Origin: Pseudomonadota bacterium
Lineage (GTDB): Bacteria; Pseudomonadota; Gammaproteobacteria; Burkholderiales; Thiobacillaceae
NCBI GenBank assembly: GCA_021802595.1
Contig: JAJZRT010000032.1
Coordinates: forward strand, 1-13,314
Length of the DNA stretch: 13,314 nucleotides
Reading direction: 5' to 3'
A program made the translations under genes and the position numbers. Shown here piece after piece: positions 1 to 6,505 of this stretch. The notes under the pieces were generated by a model, which saw nothing but the letters and a program-made list of their open reading frames with translations, did not search any database and was not told the DNA's origin. The stretch's first letter is position 1. Each line of letters begins with the position of its first letter.

Positions 1-825
1 CACATGAGCTCCCATGCCATCGCGATTGGCCTCTCCGCGATGGCCTACACCACGGCCCGCCGTTATGCCCAGGACCCGCGCTTCGCTTTCGGCACGTGGA
101 AGATCGAGATTCTGGGCGGCTTTGCCAGCGCCATCTTCCTTCTGGGCATGGCCGTGATGATGCTGGCGGGCTCGGTGGAGCGGATCGTTTCGCCTCAGCC
201 CATTCGGTACCAGGAGGCGATCGTGATCGCCATCCTCGGTCTGGGGGTGAACGTTGTCTGTGCGCTGATTCTCGGCAAGGCCCACCATCACGACCATGGT
301 CATTCGCATGGACATGGTCTCGGTCATGCGCATCATGATCAGCCACACGAGCATCACCATGACCTCAACCTGAAGTCGGCTTACCTGCATGTGATCGCCG
401 ATGCGGCCACTTCGGTTCTGGCCATCGCGGCCTTGTTCGGCGGCTGGGTTTTCGGCTGGTCCTGGCTGGACCCGGTCATGGGCGTTGTCGGCGCCGTGCT
501 GGTCGCGGTCTGGGCCAGGGGACTCATTGCCAACACGGGCAAGGTGCTGCTCGACCGCGAAATGGATCATCCGGTGGTCGACGAGATTCGTGAAGCCGTG
601 GAAACCGGGGCGGATGCGGGCGACACCCGGATCACCGACCTGCATGTTTGGCGGGTTGGCAAGCAGGTTTATTCGTGCGCCATGACCGTGGTGACCCACG
701 ACAATACGCTGACGCCAGACGCAGTTCGCGGGCGTCTGGCGGTGCATGAAGAAATCGTTCATTCGACCATCGAGATCCACCACTGCCCCGAGTCATCCCC
801 CGCGGCGACTGGAGCGAGGGGATGA
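1..825 (+). CDS. dmeF: Cation diffusion facilitator, DmeF-type Co/Ni efflux protein (5' truncated by window edge)
   Basis: This inner-membrane antiporter of the CDF family should export divalent metals, most likely Co(II)/Ni(II), in exchange for protons. The frame is open from base 1, so the apparent ATG at base 4 is internal and the first membrane segments lie outside the window. Visible features are the HMSSHA segment that follows the TM2 metal site, the FGTWKIEILGGFASA stretch typical of DmeF, a very His-rich cytoplasmic loop (bases about 280-360), the HVIAD motif of the TM5 metal site (HxxxD), and a soluble C-terminal domain with DLHVW. The last residues, SSPAATGARG, look unlike a family C-terminus and are encoded by an inverted repeat. 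An MFS permease gene follows on the same strand. CDF membership is very clear. The DmeF subgroup call rests on the His-rich loop and remembered family sequence, and metal specificity is inferred. Confidence 0.9.
   Translation, partial: HMSSHAIAIGLSAMAYTTARRYAQDPRFAFGTWKIEILGGFASAIFLLGMAVMMLAGSVERIVSPQPIRYQEAIVIAILGLGVNVVCALILGKAHHHDHGHSHGHGLGHAHHDQPHEHHHDLNLKSAYLHVIADAATSVLAIAALFGGWVFGWSWLDPVMGVVGAVLVAVWARGLIANTGKVLLDREMDHPVVDEIREAVETGADAGDTRITDLHVWRVGKQVYSCAMTVVTHDNTLTPDAVRGRLAVHEEIVHSTIEIHHCPESSPAATGARG
793..825 (+). repeat. Inverted repeat ending on the dmeF stop codon
   Basis: TCATCCCC (793-800) is repeated inverted as GGGGATGA (818-825), an 8-bp perfect stem around a 17-nt loop. The right arm contains the dmeF TGA stop. 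No T-run follows, so it is not a standard intrinsic terminator. It could be a weak terminator, an mRNA-end stabiliser, or the edge of a dispersed repeat that has become the end of the reading frame. Confidence 0.55.
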
Positions 826-944
826 AAACCTTCTTTCCCTGTCGCGTCACGGCCAAGGCACTGGCTTGGCGTGAGCAGCATTGCGTTTCAGCCCGGGTAA
901 CGCAGTTTGGCGTGCCTGCGTATTGAATTCTGCCAGGGGCCGGA
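826..944. other. Hairpin-rich spacer between dmeF and the MFS gene
   Basis: No gene is visible here. The spacer holds a stem of 10 bp with one bulge (TCACGGCCAAG at 847-857 against CTTGGCGTGA at 865-874) and a second, ACGCAG (900-905) against CTGCGT (916-921). A competing pairing, GCGTT (883-887) with AACGC (899-903), uses some of the same bases. The spacer ends in AGGGG (935-939), which serves as a plausible ribosome binding site for the ATG at 945. Stacked short hairpins with GGATGA/GGAATGAC-type ends suggest a dispersed intergenic repeat, but only one copy is in view. Confidence 0.4.
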
Positions 945-2141
945 ATGACAGGAGAAAAGCAGGCACCACCCCGCATACCTGCCGGCGTCTGGGTTCTCGG
1001 CTTTGTCAGCCTGTTGATGGACATCTCCTCGGAAATGGTCCACAGCCTGCTGCCTCTGTTCATGGTAGGAACCCTGGGCGCGAGCGCCTTCGCCGTTGGC
1101 CTGATCGAAGGCCTGGCCGAATCGACCGCGCTGATCGTCAAGGTGTTCTCGGGTGCGTTCAGCGACTATTTCGGCAGGCGCAAAGGCCTGGCTGTATTCG
1201 GCTATGCCCTGGGTGCCTTGACCAAGCCGCTGTTCGCCATCGCGCCGACCATCGGCATCGTGCTCGCGGCGCGCCTGCTGGACCGGGTTGGCAAGGGTGT
1301 TCGGGGAGCCCCTCGCGATGCACTGGTGGCCGACATTGCGCCTCCGGAAGCGCGTGGCGCGGCGTTCGGCCTGCGGCAGTCCCTGGACACGGTGGGAGCT
1401 TTCCTCGGGCCACTCCTGGCCGCTGGCCTGATGCTGTTGTGGGCCGACGACTTCCGCGCCGTGTTCTGGGTGGCGGTGATTCCCGGGCTGCTCGCGGTTG
1501 CGCTGCTGCTGTTCGGGGTGCGCGAACCGGAGCGCCATGTCGGCGAGAAACGAAGCAATCCGATTCGCCGGCAAAACCTCAAGCGCCTGGACGGCGCGTA
1601 CTGGTGGGTAGTCGGCGTGGGCGCGGTGTTCACGCTGGCCCGGTTCAGCGAAGCCTTCCTGGTGTTGCGGGCCCAGCAAGGCGGGATTGCCGTTGCGCTG
1701 GTGCCACTGGTGATGGTGGCGATGAATGTGATCTACGCAGCGTCGGCCTTTCCCTTCGGCAGGTTGTCCGACCGGATGAACCACAAGACACTCCTGGCGA
1801 TGGGCCTGCTTGTCCTGATTGCCTCCGACCTGGTCCTGGCGACGGATAATCACTGGACAACGGTGCTCGCGGGTGTTGCGCTGTGGGGCGTTCACATGGG
1901 CATGACGCAAGGCCTGCTGGCGACGATGGTGGCCGACACGGCGCCCGCCGACCTTCGGGGTACCGCCTTCGGGTTCTTCAACCTGGTGAGCGGCATCGCC
2001 ATGCTGGTCGCCAGTGCCGTCGCCGGCTTGCTGTGGGACCAGCTGGGCGCGTCGTTCACCTTCTACGCGGGAGCCGCTTTCAGCGGACTTGCATTGCTGG
2101 GGCTGGCCAGAAAGTCAGAGCCGGCACGTCAGGCGGGCTGA
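945..2141 (+). CDS. Major facilitator superfamily permease
   Basis: This is a 398-residue inner-membrane transporter with about 12 hydrophobic segments, the normal MFS size. The N-terminal half carries LLMDISSEMVHSLLPLFMVG and, between TM2 and TM3, SDYFGRRKGLAVFG, the MFS motif A (G-x-x-x-D-x-x-G-R-R/K). RVGKGVRGAPRDALVADIAP in the next cytoplasmic loop is characteristic of a subgroup often annotated only as MFS transporter. A central basic linker (about residues 190-215) separates the two six-helix halves, and the second half repeats a motif-A-like FGRLSDRMNHK. The ATG at 945 is preceded by AGGGG with a 5-nt gap. It follows dmeF on the same strand, so a part in metal or drug efflux is possible, but the sequence does not identify the substrate. 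It ends head-on against the DUF302 gene. Confidence 0.9.
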   Translation: MTGEKQAPPRIPAGVWVLGFVSLLMDISSEMVHSLLPLFMVGTLGASAFAVGLIEGLAESTALIVKVFSGAFSDYFGRRKGLAVFGYALGALTKPLFAIAPTIGIVLAARLLDRVGKGVRGAPRDALVADIAPPEARGAAFGLRQSLDTVGAFLGPLLAAGLMLLWADDFRAVFWVAVIPGLLAVALLLFGVREPERHVGEKRSNPIRRQNLKRLDGAYWWVVGVGAVFTLARFSEAFLVLRAQQGGIAVALVPLVMVAMNVIYAASAFPFGRLSDRMNHKTLLAMGLLVLIASDLVLATDNHWTTVLAGVALWGVHMGMTQGLLATMVADTAPADLRGTAFGFFNLVSGIAMLVASAVAGLLWDQLGASFTFYAGAAFSGLALLGLARKSEPARQAG

Positions 2142-2147
2142 CGTCAT

Positions 2148-2165
2148 GGCCGGCCGACGCCGGCC
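2148..2165. terminator. Possible bidirectional terminator hairpin
   Basis: GGCCGGC (2148-2154), loop CGAC, then GCCGGCC (2159-2165) form a perfect 7-bp GC stem in the 37-nt gap between two convergent genes. Neither side has a clear U-tract, so termination strength is uncertain. The position between convergent stops is the main support. Confidence 0.45.
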
Positions 2166-2178
2166 CGGGCCGCCCCGC

Positions 2179-2646
2179 TCAGGAGTCGGTGCCCTCGCGC
2201 AACTCATCCATGATGGAATCGATGTCCTTCTCCCAGCGCTCGAACACGGGCTTCAGCGCCGGGTCGGGAAAGAACTGCTGCAGCGTCTGCGGATGGCTCG
2301 CCACCAGAATGGCCTGCTCGCCCTCCGCGAAGATCGTGATGTTCAGCGGCAGGAACGGGATCAGTTCGGGATGGGCGGCCGTCACCCGCCTCACTTCTTC
2401 AAGCTTGCCGAAGTACACCACGCGGTACATGTCGCTCTTGAATTCGCGCTTGGCCAGGTTCTCGTTCACCTGCTGCAGGCGCGTGATGGTGTAGCCGCGC
2501 GACGAAATGGCGCTTTGCAGCAGGGTCATCGCCTCGGGAAAAGGCTGATTCACGCGCGCCATCAGCAGGCCATCCGCAACTGCAGGCGAGCCCAGGAAAA
2601 GCAGCGTCAGGACAGCCGCCCCCATCTTTTGCATCAGCTTCTTCAT
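2179..2646 (-). CDS. Periplasmic stand-alone DUF302 protein
   Basis: This is a 155-residue protein of unknown function. I start it at MKKLMQKM because that ATG overlaps the upstream cytochrome stop as ATGA and opens a good signal peptide: KK, hydrophobic core AAVLTLLFLG, then AVA before the cleavage point after about residue 24. The mature part aligns by eye along its length with the DUF302 domain at the C-terminus of its neighbour: VVYFGKLEEV against VYFCNISLL, and PFLPLNITIF against MFLPCRVTIL. The protein has no cysteine at all, whereas the neighbour's DUF302 domain has three, including the one in the FLPC motif. DUF302 folds are small alpha/beta domains without an assigned reaction. Co-expression with the cytochrome is very likely, and a role as a partner or ligand-binding subunit is inference. 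Confidence 0.85.
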   Translation of the reverse strand: MKKLMQKMGAAVLTLLFLGSPAVADGLLMARVNQPFPEAMTLLQSAISSRGYTITRLQQVNENLAKREFKSDMYRVVYFGKLEEVRRVTAAHPELIPFLPLNITIFAEGEQAILVASHPQTLQQFFPDPALKPVFERWEKDIDSIMDELREGTDS

Positions 2647-3692
2647 AGTGTCGATTCCTCCATGATGGCGGTGTAGTTCTGCTTCATCTGCTCGCACAGT
2701 TCATTCAACTCGGAATTGTTGAACAGCCGGCTCAGCACCTTGGGATTGACCGACATCACCTGCACCTTGCCGTCCGGTTTCTCGAGGATGGTGACGCGAC
2801 AAGGCAGGAACATGCCCACGCGCGGATCGATGGCCAGCGCCTGGTTGAGCAGGCTGATATTGCAGAAATAGACGATGACCTGTTTCGGGTTTTCGTTGGC
2901 GGGCGCGGTCAGGCCGTATTCCAGCGTCTGCACCCGGCCGTAGAAGAAGTTATGGGTGGTCACGGCCGTCTTGACGTTCTCCACCGTGGTCTTCAGGTCG
3001 TACGGCGAGTCGCGCACGATCACCGGATTTTCCGCTTCCAGCACCGTCGCCGATCCCGCAAGCGGCTGCTTCTCGAAACTGCGCACGTAACTGACGATAT
3101 CGTTGATGTCCTTTTCCTTGAGCCCCTGCTTGAGGAACGAAATCATCGGCGTGCCTGCACGGCCTTTCATCAGCGTCGCCTTGATCATGGCGTCGGGGGC
3201 CGCCGCCAGAAAGCCCGGGTTGTGCAGGGCGGGCGCCATGATCGGCAGGTCGCGCGGCCGCGAGAAGGTCACGCCCGTCCCCTTGGCGCCCTCGCCGTTG
3301 GCGCCATGGCAGGCGACGCAGTATTTCTGGAACAGCTGCCGGCCATGCGACGGATCGCCCTGGACGGGCTTGCTTGAATAGGTGACCGCCGGCCCGGTGT
3401 TCCAGGACCGCACGTAGCCGACGATGGCCTCGATCTCCCCCTCCGTCAGGTTGGAGAAGGTCGGCATGACCCGGCCGGGGCGGCCAAGATGGATGGTCTT
3501 GCGCAGGTAGTCGTCGCTGATGCTGGCCTGGAACGAAGGCAGCGCGAGTGGGACGCCGATGCCGCCCGTGCCTTTTTCGCCGTGACAGGCGGCGCAGTTG
3601 CGCGCATAAAGCCTGGCGCCGTTCGAGTCTGCCTGGGCCTGGGACAAGCCAAGCCCGCCAAGCAGAAGCACCGCAAATAGACGAAGCAGCAT
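2643..3692 (-). CDS. Di-heme cytochrome c fused to a C-terminal DUF302 domain
   Basis: This 349-residue exported electron carrier has a signal peptide MLLRLFAVLLLGG ending AQA (cut after about residue 21). Two class I cytochrome c domains follow. The first has CAACH at 33-37 and a candidate distal Met ligand in VMPTF (M76). The second has CVACH at 125-129 and a candidate Met in TPMISF (M183). Each ends in a YVRS helix typical of the fold. From about residue 225 to 349 comes a DUF302 domain with cysteines C277, C298 (FLPC) and C333. On the minus strand an AGAGGGG ribosome site precedes the ATG with suitable spacing. The stop overlaps the start of the stand-alone DUF302 gene by 4 bp, implying translational coupling. 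Periplasmic electron transfer is established for such domains. What DUF302 adds is unknown, with a thiol/sulfur or metal role as one possibility. Confidence 0.9.
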   Translation of the reverse strand: MLLRLFAVLLLGGLGLSQAQADSNGARLYARNCAACHGEKGTGGIGVPLALPSFQASISDDYLRKTIHLGRPGRVMPTFSNLTEGEIEAIVGYVRSWNTGPAVTYSSKPVQGDPSHGRQLFQKYCVACHGANGEGAKGTGVTFSRPRDLPIMAPALHNPGFLAAAPDAMIKATLMKGRAGTPMISFLKQGLKEKDINDIVSYVRSFEKQPLAGSATVLEAENPVIVRDSPYDLKTTVENVKTAVTTHNFFYGRVQTLEYGLTAPANENPKQVIVYFCNISLLNQALAIDPRVGMFLPCRVTILEKPDGKVQVMSVNPKVLSRLFNNSELNELCEQMKQNYTAIMEESTL

Positions 3693-3749
3693 GGGTGTAC
3701 CCCTCTCGTTCCGTTAATCAGACATGGATATCTTAATGTTCCTCCTAAT

Positions 3750-3777
3750 CCTATAGTTCATTGACCTGGTTTGCAAA
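3750..3777 (-). promoter_or_regulatory. Candidate sigma70-like promoter of the cytochrome-DUF302 operon
   Basis: Read on the minus strand, TTTGCA (3777-3772) is followed after 16 nt by TATAGG (3755-3750), about 58 nt upstream of the cytochrome start. Both hexamers are imperfect. An AGGAGG (3746-3741) further down serves no visible gene: the nearest ATG (3725) would encode only three residues and lies 15 nt away. Confidence 0.3.
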
Positions 3778-3853
3778 GCACCGTGTGACGAACCACTTTC
3801 ATGCCAATCTGGCGCTACGATACGCCCACGCTCTTTCCTCAACCCGCATCGAC

Positions 3854-5134
3854 ATGAGTGAACTGTTCAACTGGCTGCCTCCCGAACTGGCCTCGCTGCC
3901 GCGCTATGCCGTGGCGCTGGCGATCGGCCTGCTGATGGGACTGGAGCGCGAACGCAATCCGGCGGCGAAGGCCGGCCTGCGCACGTTTGCCCTGACGGCG
4001 TTGCTCGGGGTGATGGCCGCGCACCTGGCGACGACCCTGGGCGAATTGTGGCTGGTGGCCGTGGGGCTGTTCCTGGTCGGCGCGATGATGATTGCGGCCT
4101 ACCTGCAGTCACCGGCCCAGGACGGCGATCCCGGCACGACGACAGTGGCGGCGCTGATGCTGTGTTACGGCCTCGGCGTGATGGTATGGCACGACGAAAT
4201 CCAGCTGGCGGTGATGCTGGGAATCGCCAGCACGATGCTGCTGTACTTCAAGCCCGAACTGCGCGGCCTGAGCCAGCACATGACCCGCCGCGACCTGTTG
4301 TCGATGCTGCAGTTCGCCGTGCTGGCGCTAATCATCCTGCCGCTGCTGCCTAACCGGAACTACGGCCCGTATGGCGCACTCAATCCGTACCAGATCTGGT
4401 GGATGGTGGTGCTGATCGTGGGCGTGGGACTGGCGGGGTATGCCGCGTTGCGCATGGTCGGGCAGCAGCGTGGCGCGGTGATGCTGGGCCTGCTCGGCGG
4501 ACTGGTATCGTCGACGGCCACCACCCTGTCGTTCAGTCGCCATGCCCGCGCCAGCAGCGAGATGCTGCCCGTCGCGGTGATCGTCATCGTGCTGGCCAAC
4601 CTGGTGGTGCTGGTACGCCTCGGCGTGCTGGCTGCGGTGCTGGCCCCCGGGGTGCTGACACAACTGCTGCCGGTGCTGCTCGGCGGGCTGGTCGTCGGCG
4701 GACTCGGCGCGGCCTACGGGGTGCGCCGGCTGCAGCCGCGGGGTGCCCTGCCCCCGCTGGCGATGGGCAACCCTACCGAGCTGCGCCCGGCGCTGGGTTT
4801 CGGCCTGATGTATGCCGTCGTACTGCTGGCCGCAGCCTGGCTGTCCGACTGGCTGGGCACGCGCGGCCTGTATGCGGTAGCGCTGGCGGCGGGGCTGACC
4901 GATGTCGACGCCATCACGCTGTCCAGCATGCGGCTGCTCAATCTGGACAAATTGTCGATCGCCGTGGTCGTCAACGTCGTCACCCTCGCCATGCTGGCCA
5001 ACCTGGCATTCAAATCGGCGCTCACCCTGGTGATCGGTGGCTGGCAGATGGCGCGCCACGCGATCGCCGGCATGGGAACCGTAGGGCTGGGGATGGTCGC
5101 GGCCTGGGCTATAATGCGCGGTTTTTCCGCCTAG
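3854..5134 (+). CDS. MgtC/SapB and DUF4010 domain membrane protein
   Basis: This is a 426-residue integral membrane protein of unknown substrate. The N-terminal MgtC/SapB domain shows YAVALAIGLLMGLERER (residues 18-34) followed by GLRTFALTALLG, the family signature. A run of hydrophobic helices continues to the end. The C-terminal part corresponds to DUF4010, with conserved-looking GLLGGLVSSTATTLSFSRHA and GLTDVDAITLSS stretches. I chose the ATG at 3854 over a longer frame beginning near 3761: the extra residues (TWFAKHRVTNHF...) are not membrane-like and lack an ATG, while MSELFNW leads straight into the first helix. No strong ribosome site is visible before it. Single-domain MgtC proteins are linked to Mg2+ limitation and virulence, but this two-domain form is common in environmental proteobacteria and its function is not known. 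It diverges from the cytochrome operon. Confidence 0.87.
   Translation: MSELFNWLPPELASLPRYAVALAIGLLMGLERERNPAAKAGLRTFALTALLGVMAAHLATTLGELWLVAVGLFLVGAMMIAAYLQSPAQDGDPGTTTVAALMLCYGLGVMVWHDEIQLAVMLGIASTMLLYFKPELRGLSQHMTRRDLLSMLQFAVLALIILPLLPNRNYGPYGALNPYQIWWMVVLIVGVGLAGYAALRMVGQQRGAVMLGLLGGLVSSTATTLSFSRHARASSEMLPVAVIVIVLANLVVLVRLGVLAAVLAPGVLTQLLPVLLGGLVVGGLGAAYGVRRLQPRGALPPLAMGNPTELRPALGFGLMYAVVLLAAAWLSDWLGTRGLYAVALAAGLTDVDAITLSSMRLLNLDKLSIAVVVNVVTLAMLANLAFKSALTLVIGGWQMARHAIAGMGTVGLGMVAAWAIMRGFSA
5110..5115 (+). promoter_or_regulatory. Consensus -10 box upstream of prfB, inside the end of the MgtC/DUF4010 gene
   Basis: A perfect TATAAT lies 33 nt before the prfB ATG, within the last codons of the upstream gene. 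No good -35 hexamer sits 16-18 nt upstream (the region reads CTGGGG), so the promoter is likely but weakly defined. It would give prfB its own short leader, independent of the membrane-protein gene. Confidence 0.5.
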
Positions 5135-5148
5135 TCACGAGCACAACC

Positions 5149-6253
5149 ATGGAAGCCGAAAGCCTCAATCAGATCGCAGCCCAACTCGCCGACCTGGGCG
5201 AGCGTGCCACCCAACTCAGGGGGTTTCTTTGACTACGATCACAAGAAAGATCGTCTAGAAGAAGTCATCCGCCTGTCCGAAGCACCGGACTTCTGGAACG
5301 ACGCTGCCCGCGCCCAGGAACTGGGTCGCGAGCGCAAGGCCCTGGAGGACGTGGTGGTGGTGCTCGATCGCGTGGCCACGGGCCTGAAGGACGCCGGCGA
5401 GCTGTTCGAGATGGCGCGCGAGGAGAACGACGACGACACGCTCGTCGCCGTGCGCAACGACCTCGCCGACATCGAGAAGGACGTGGCGCAACTGGAATTC
5501 CGCCGCATGTTCAACAACCCGGCCGATCCCAGCAACTGCTTCCTCGACATCCAGGCCGGCGCCGGCGGCACCGAAGCCTGCGACTGGGCCTCGATGCTGC
5601 TGCGGCAATACCTGAAATACGCCGAACGCAAGGGCTTCAAGGCCGAACTGCTGGAAGAATCCGAGGGCGACGTCGCCGGCATCAAGTCCGCCAGCATCAA
5701 GATCGAGGGCGATTACGCCTACGGCTATCTGCGCACCGAAACCGGCGTCCACCGACTGGTGCGCAAGTCGCCGTTCGACTCGTCTGGCGGCCGCCATACT
5801 TCATTCGCCAGCGTGTTCGTCTACCCCGAGGTGGATGATTCGATCGAGGTCGATATCAACCCGGCCGATCTGCGCATCGACACCTATCGCGCGTCCGGCG
5901 CCGGCGGCCAGCACATCAACAAGACCGACTCGGCGGTGCGCATCACGCACATTCCCACCAACATCGTGGTGCAGTGCCAGAACGACCGCTCGCAGCACAA
6001 AAACAAGGCCGAGGCGATGTCGATGCTGAAATCGCGCCTGTACGAGGCCGAGCTGCGCAAGCGCCAGGCCGAGCAGGACAAGCTGGAAGCCGGCAAGTCC
6101 GACGTCGGCTGGGGCCACCAGATCCGCAGCTACGTGCTCGACCAGTCGCGCATCAAGGACCTGCGCACCAACGTGGAAGCATCGAACACGCAGAAAGTGC
6201 TCGACGGCGACCTCGATCAATTCATCGAGGCGAGCCTGAAACAGGGCGTGTAA
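5149..6253 (+). CDS. prfB: Peptide chain release factor 2 (programmed +1 frameshift; join 5149-5229 and 5231-6253)
   Basis: RF2 reads UGA and UAA stop codons and triggers peptide release on the ribosome. A 27-residue zero-frame start ([13 protein letters not shown]...RGFL) meets an in-frame TGA at 5230-5232. Skipping one base continues as [12 protein letters not shown] for 340 more residues, total 367, close to the 365 of E. coli RF2. The stop-recognition tripeptide SPF is at 207-209 and the catalytic GGQ at 252-254 within [19 protein letters not shown], both at the expected places. The frameshift makes synthesis depend on RF2 activity itself, an autoregulation established for this family. 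In E. coli and many relatives lysS follows directly. Here lysS begins about 6.1 kb downstream. Automated annotation may wrongly begin the gene after the shift. Confidence 0.97.
5218..5233 (+). promoter_or_regulatory. prfB +1 recoding site
   Basis: An internal Shine-Dalgarno-like AGGGGG (5218-5223) stands three bases before the slippery CTT TGA C (5227-5233), the standard arrangement in bacterial prfB. When RF2 is scarce, the ribosome pauses at TGA and slips from CUU to UUU, entering the +1 frame. All elements are intact. Confidence 0.96.
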
Positions 6254-6505
6254 CCCGTAGCGTAGTGCTTCGTTGGGGGTGCGTGCCTCCCGGCGAGCCT
6301 ACGACACGGCTGGCTGGGCGACACAACCCACGATCAACGGGTCGTCTCGCAGATGATGCACCTATGTGACGCGTGCGCCACGCTCAACGAAGCTGGCTTC
6401 AGGGTCCCCAAGCTTCAAGAACAAAGACCCGATTTAATGTCCTGCCTGCTTCCATCGGAAGACCTTGTTGACTGCTGATTACCCCAGCCCATCGCCGGAG
6501 ATCTC
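6254..6505. other. Spacer between prfB and pepN with distant inverted repeat
   Basis: This is 252 bases without a convincing gene on either strand. GCTTCGTTG (6267-6275) recurs inverted as CAACGAAGC (6385-6393), an exact 9-bp match about 110 bp apart. No T-run terminator for prfB is evident. The pepN ribosome site GGAG (6497-6500) lies at its end, five bases from the ATG. A TTGACT at 6468-6473 has no matching -10. Confidence 0.45.

Noticed and set aside
280..362. His-rich CAT/CAC repeats as a DNA repeat or CRISPR-like array
   Set aside because: It is the coding consequence of the metal-binding His-rich loop of the CDF transporter, with no regular period or spacers.
2647..2697. Longer DUF302 frame with 17 extra residues
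   Set aside because: It places a polar His-rich stretch before a good signal peptide. The ATG at 2646 overlaps the upstream stop as ATGA and is the natural start.
3761..3853. N-terminal extension of the MgtC/DUF4010 gene by 31 codons
   Set aside because: It would need a TTG start, lacks a ribosome site and encodes polar residues unlike the family. The ATG at 3854 leads straight into the first helix.
5204..6253. prfB beginning in the second frame at 5204
   Set aside because: The intact zero-frame start at 5149 plus the CTTTGAC shift site explain the gene. Codons 5204-5230 of the second frame are not RF2-like.
6267..6393. Integron attC-like site from GTTGGGG and GCTCAAC
   Set aside because: The two core-like heptamers are in the wrong order for one attC site, and no internal core boxes or integrase are present.
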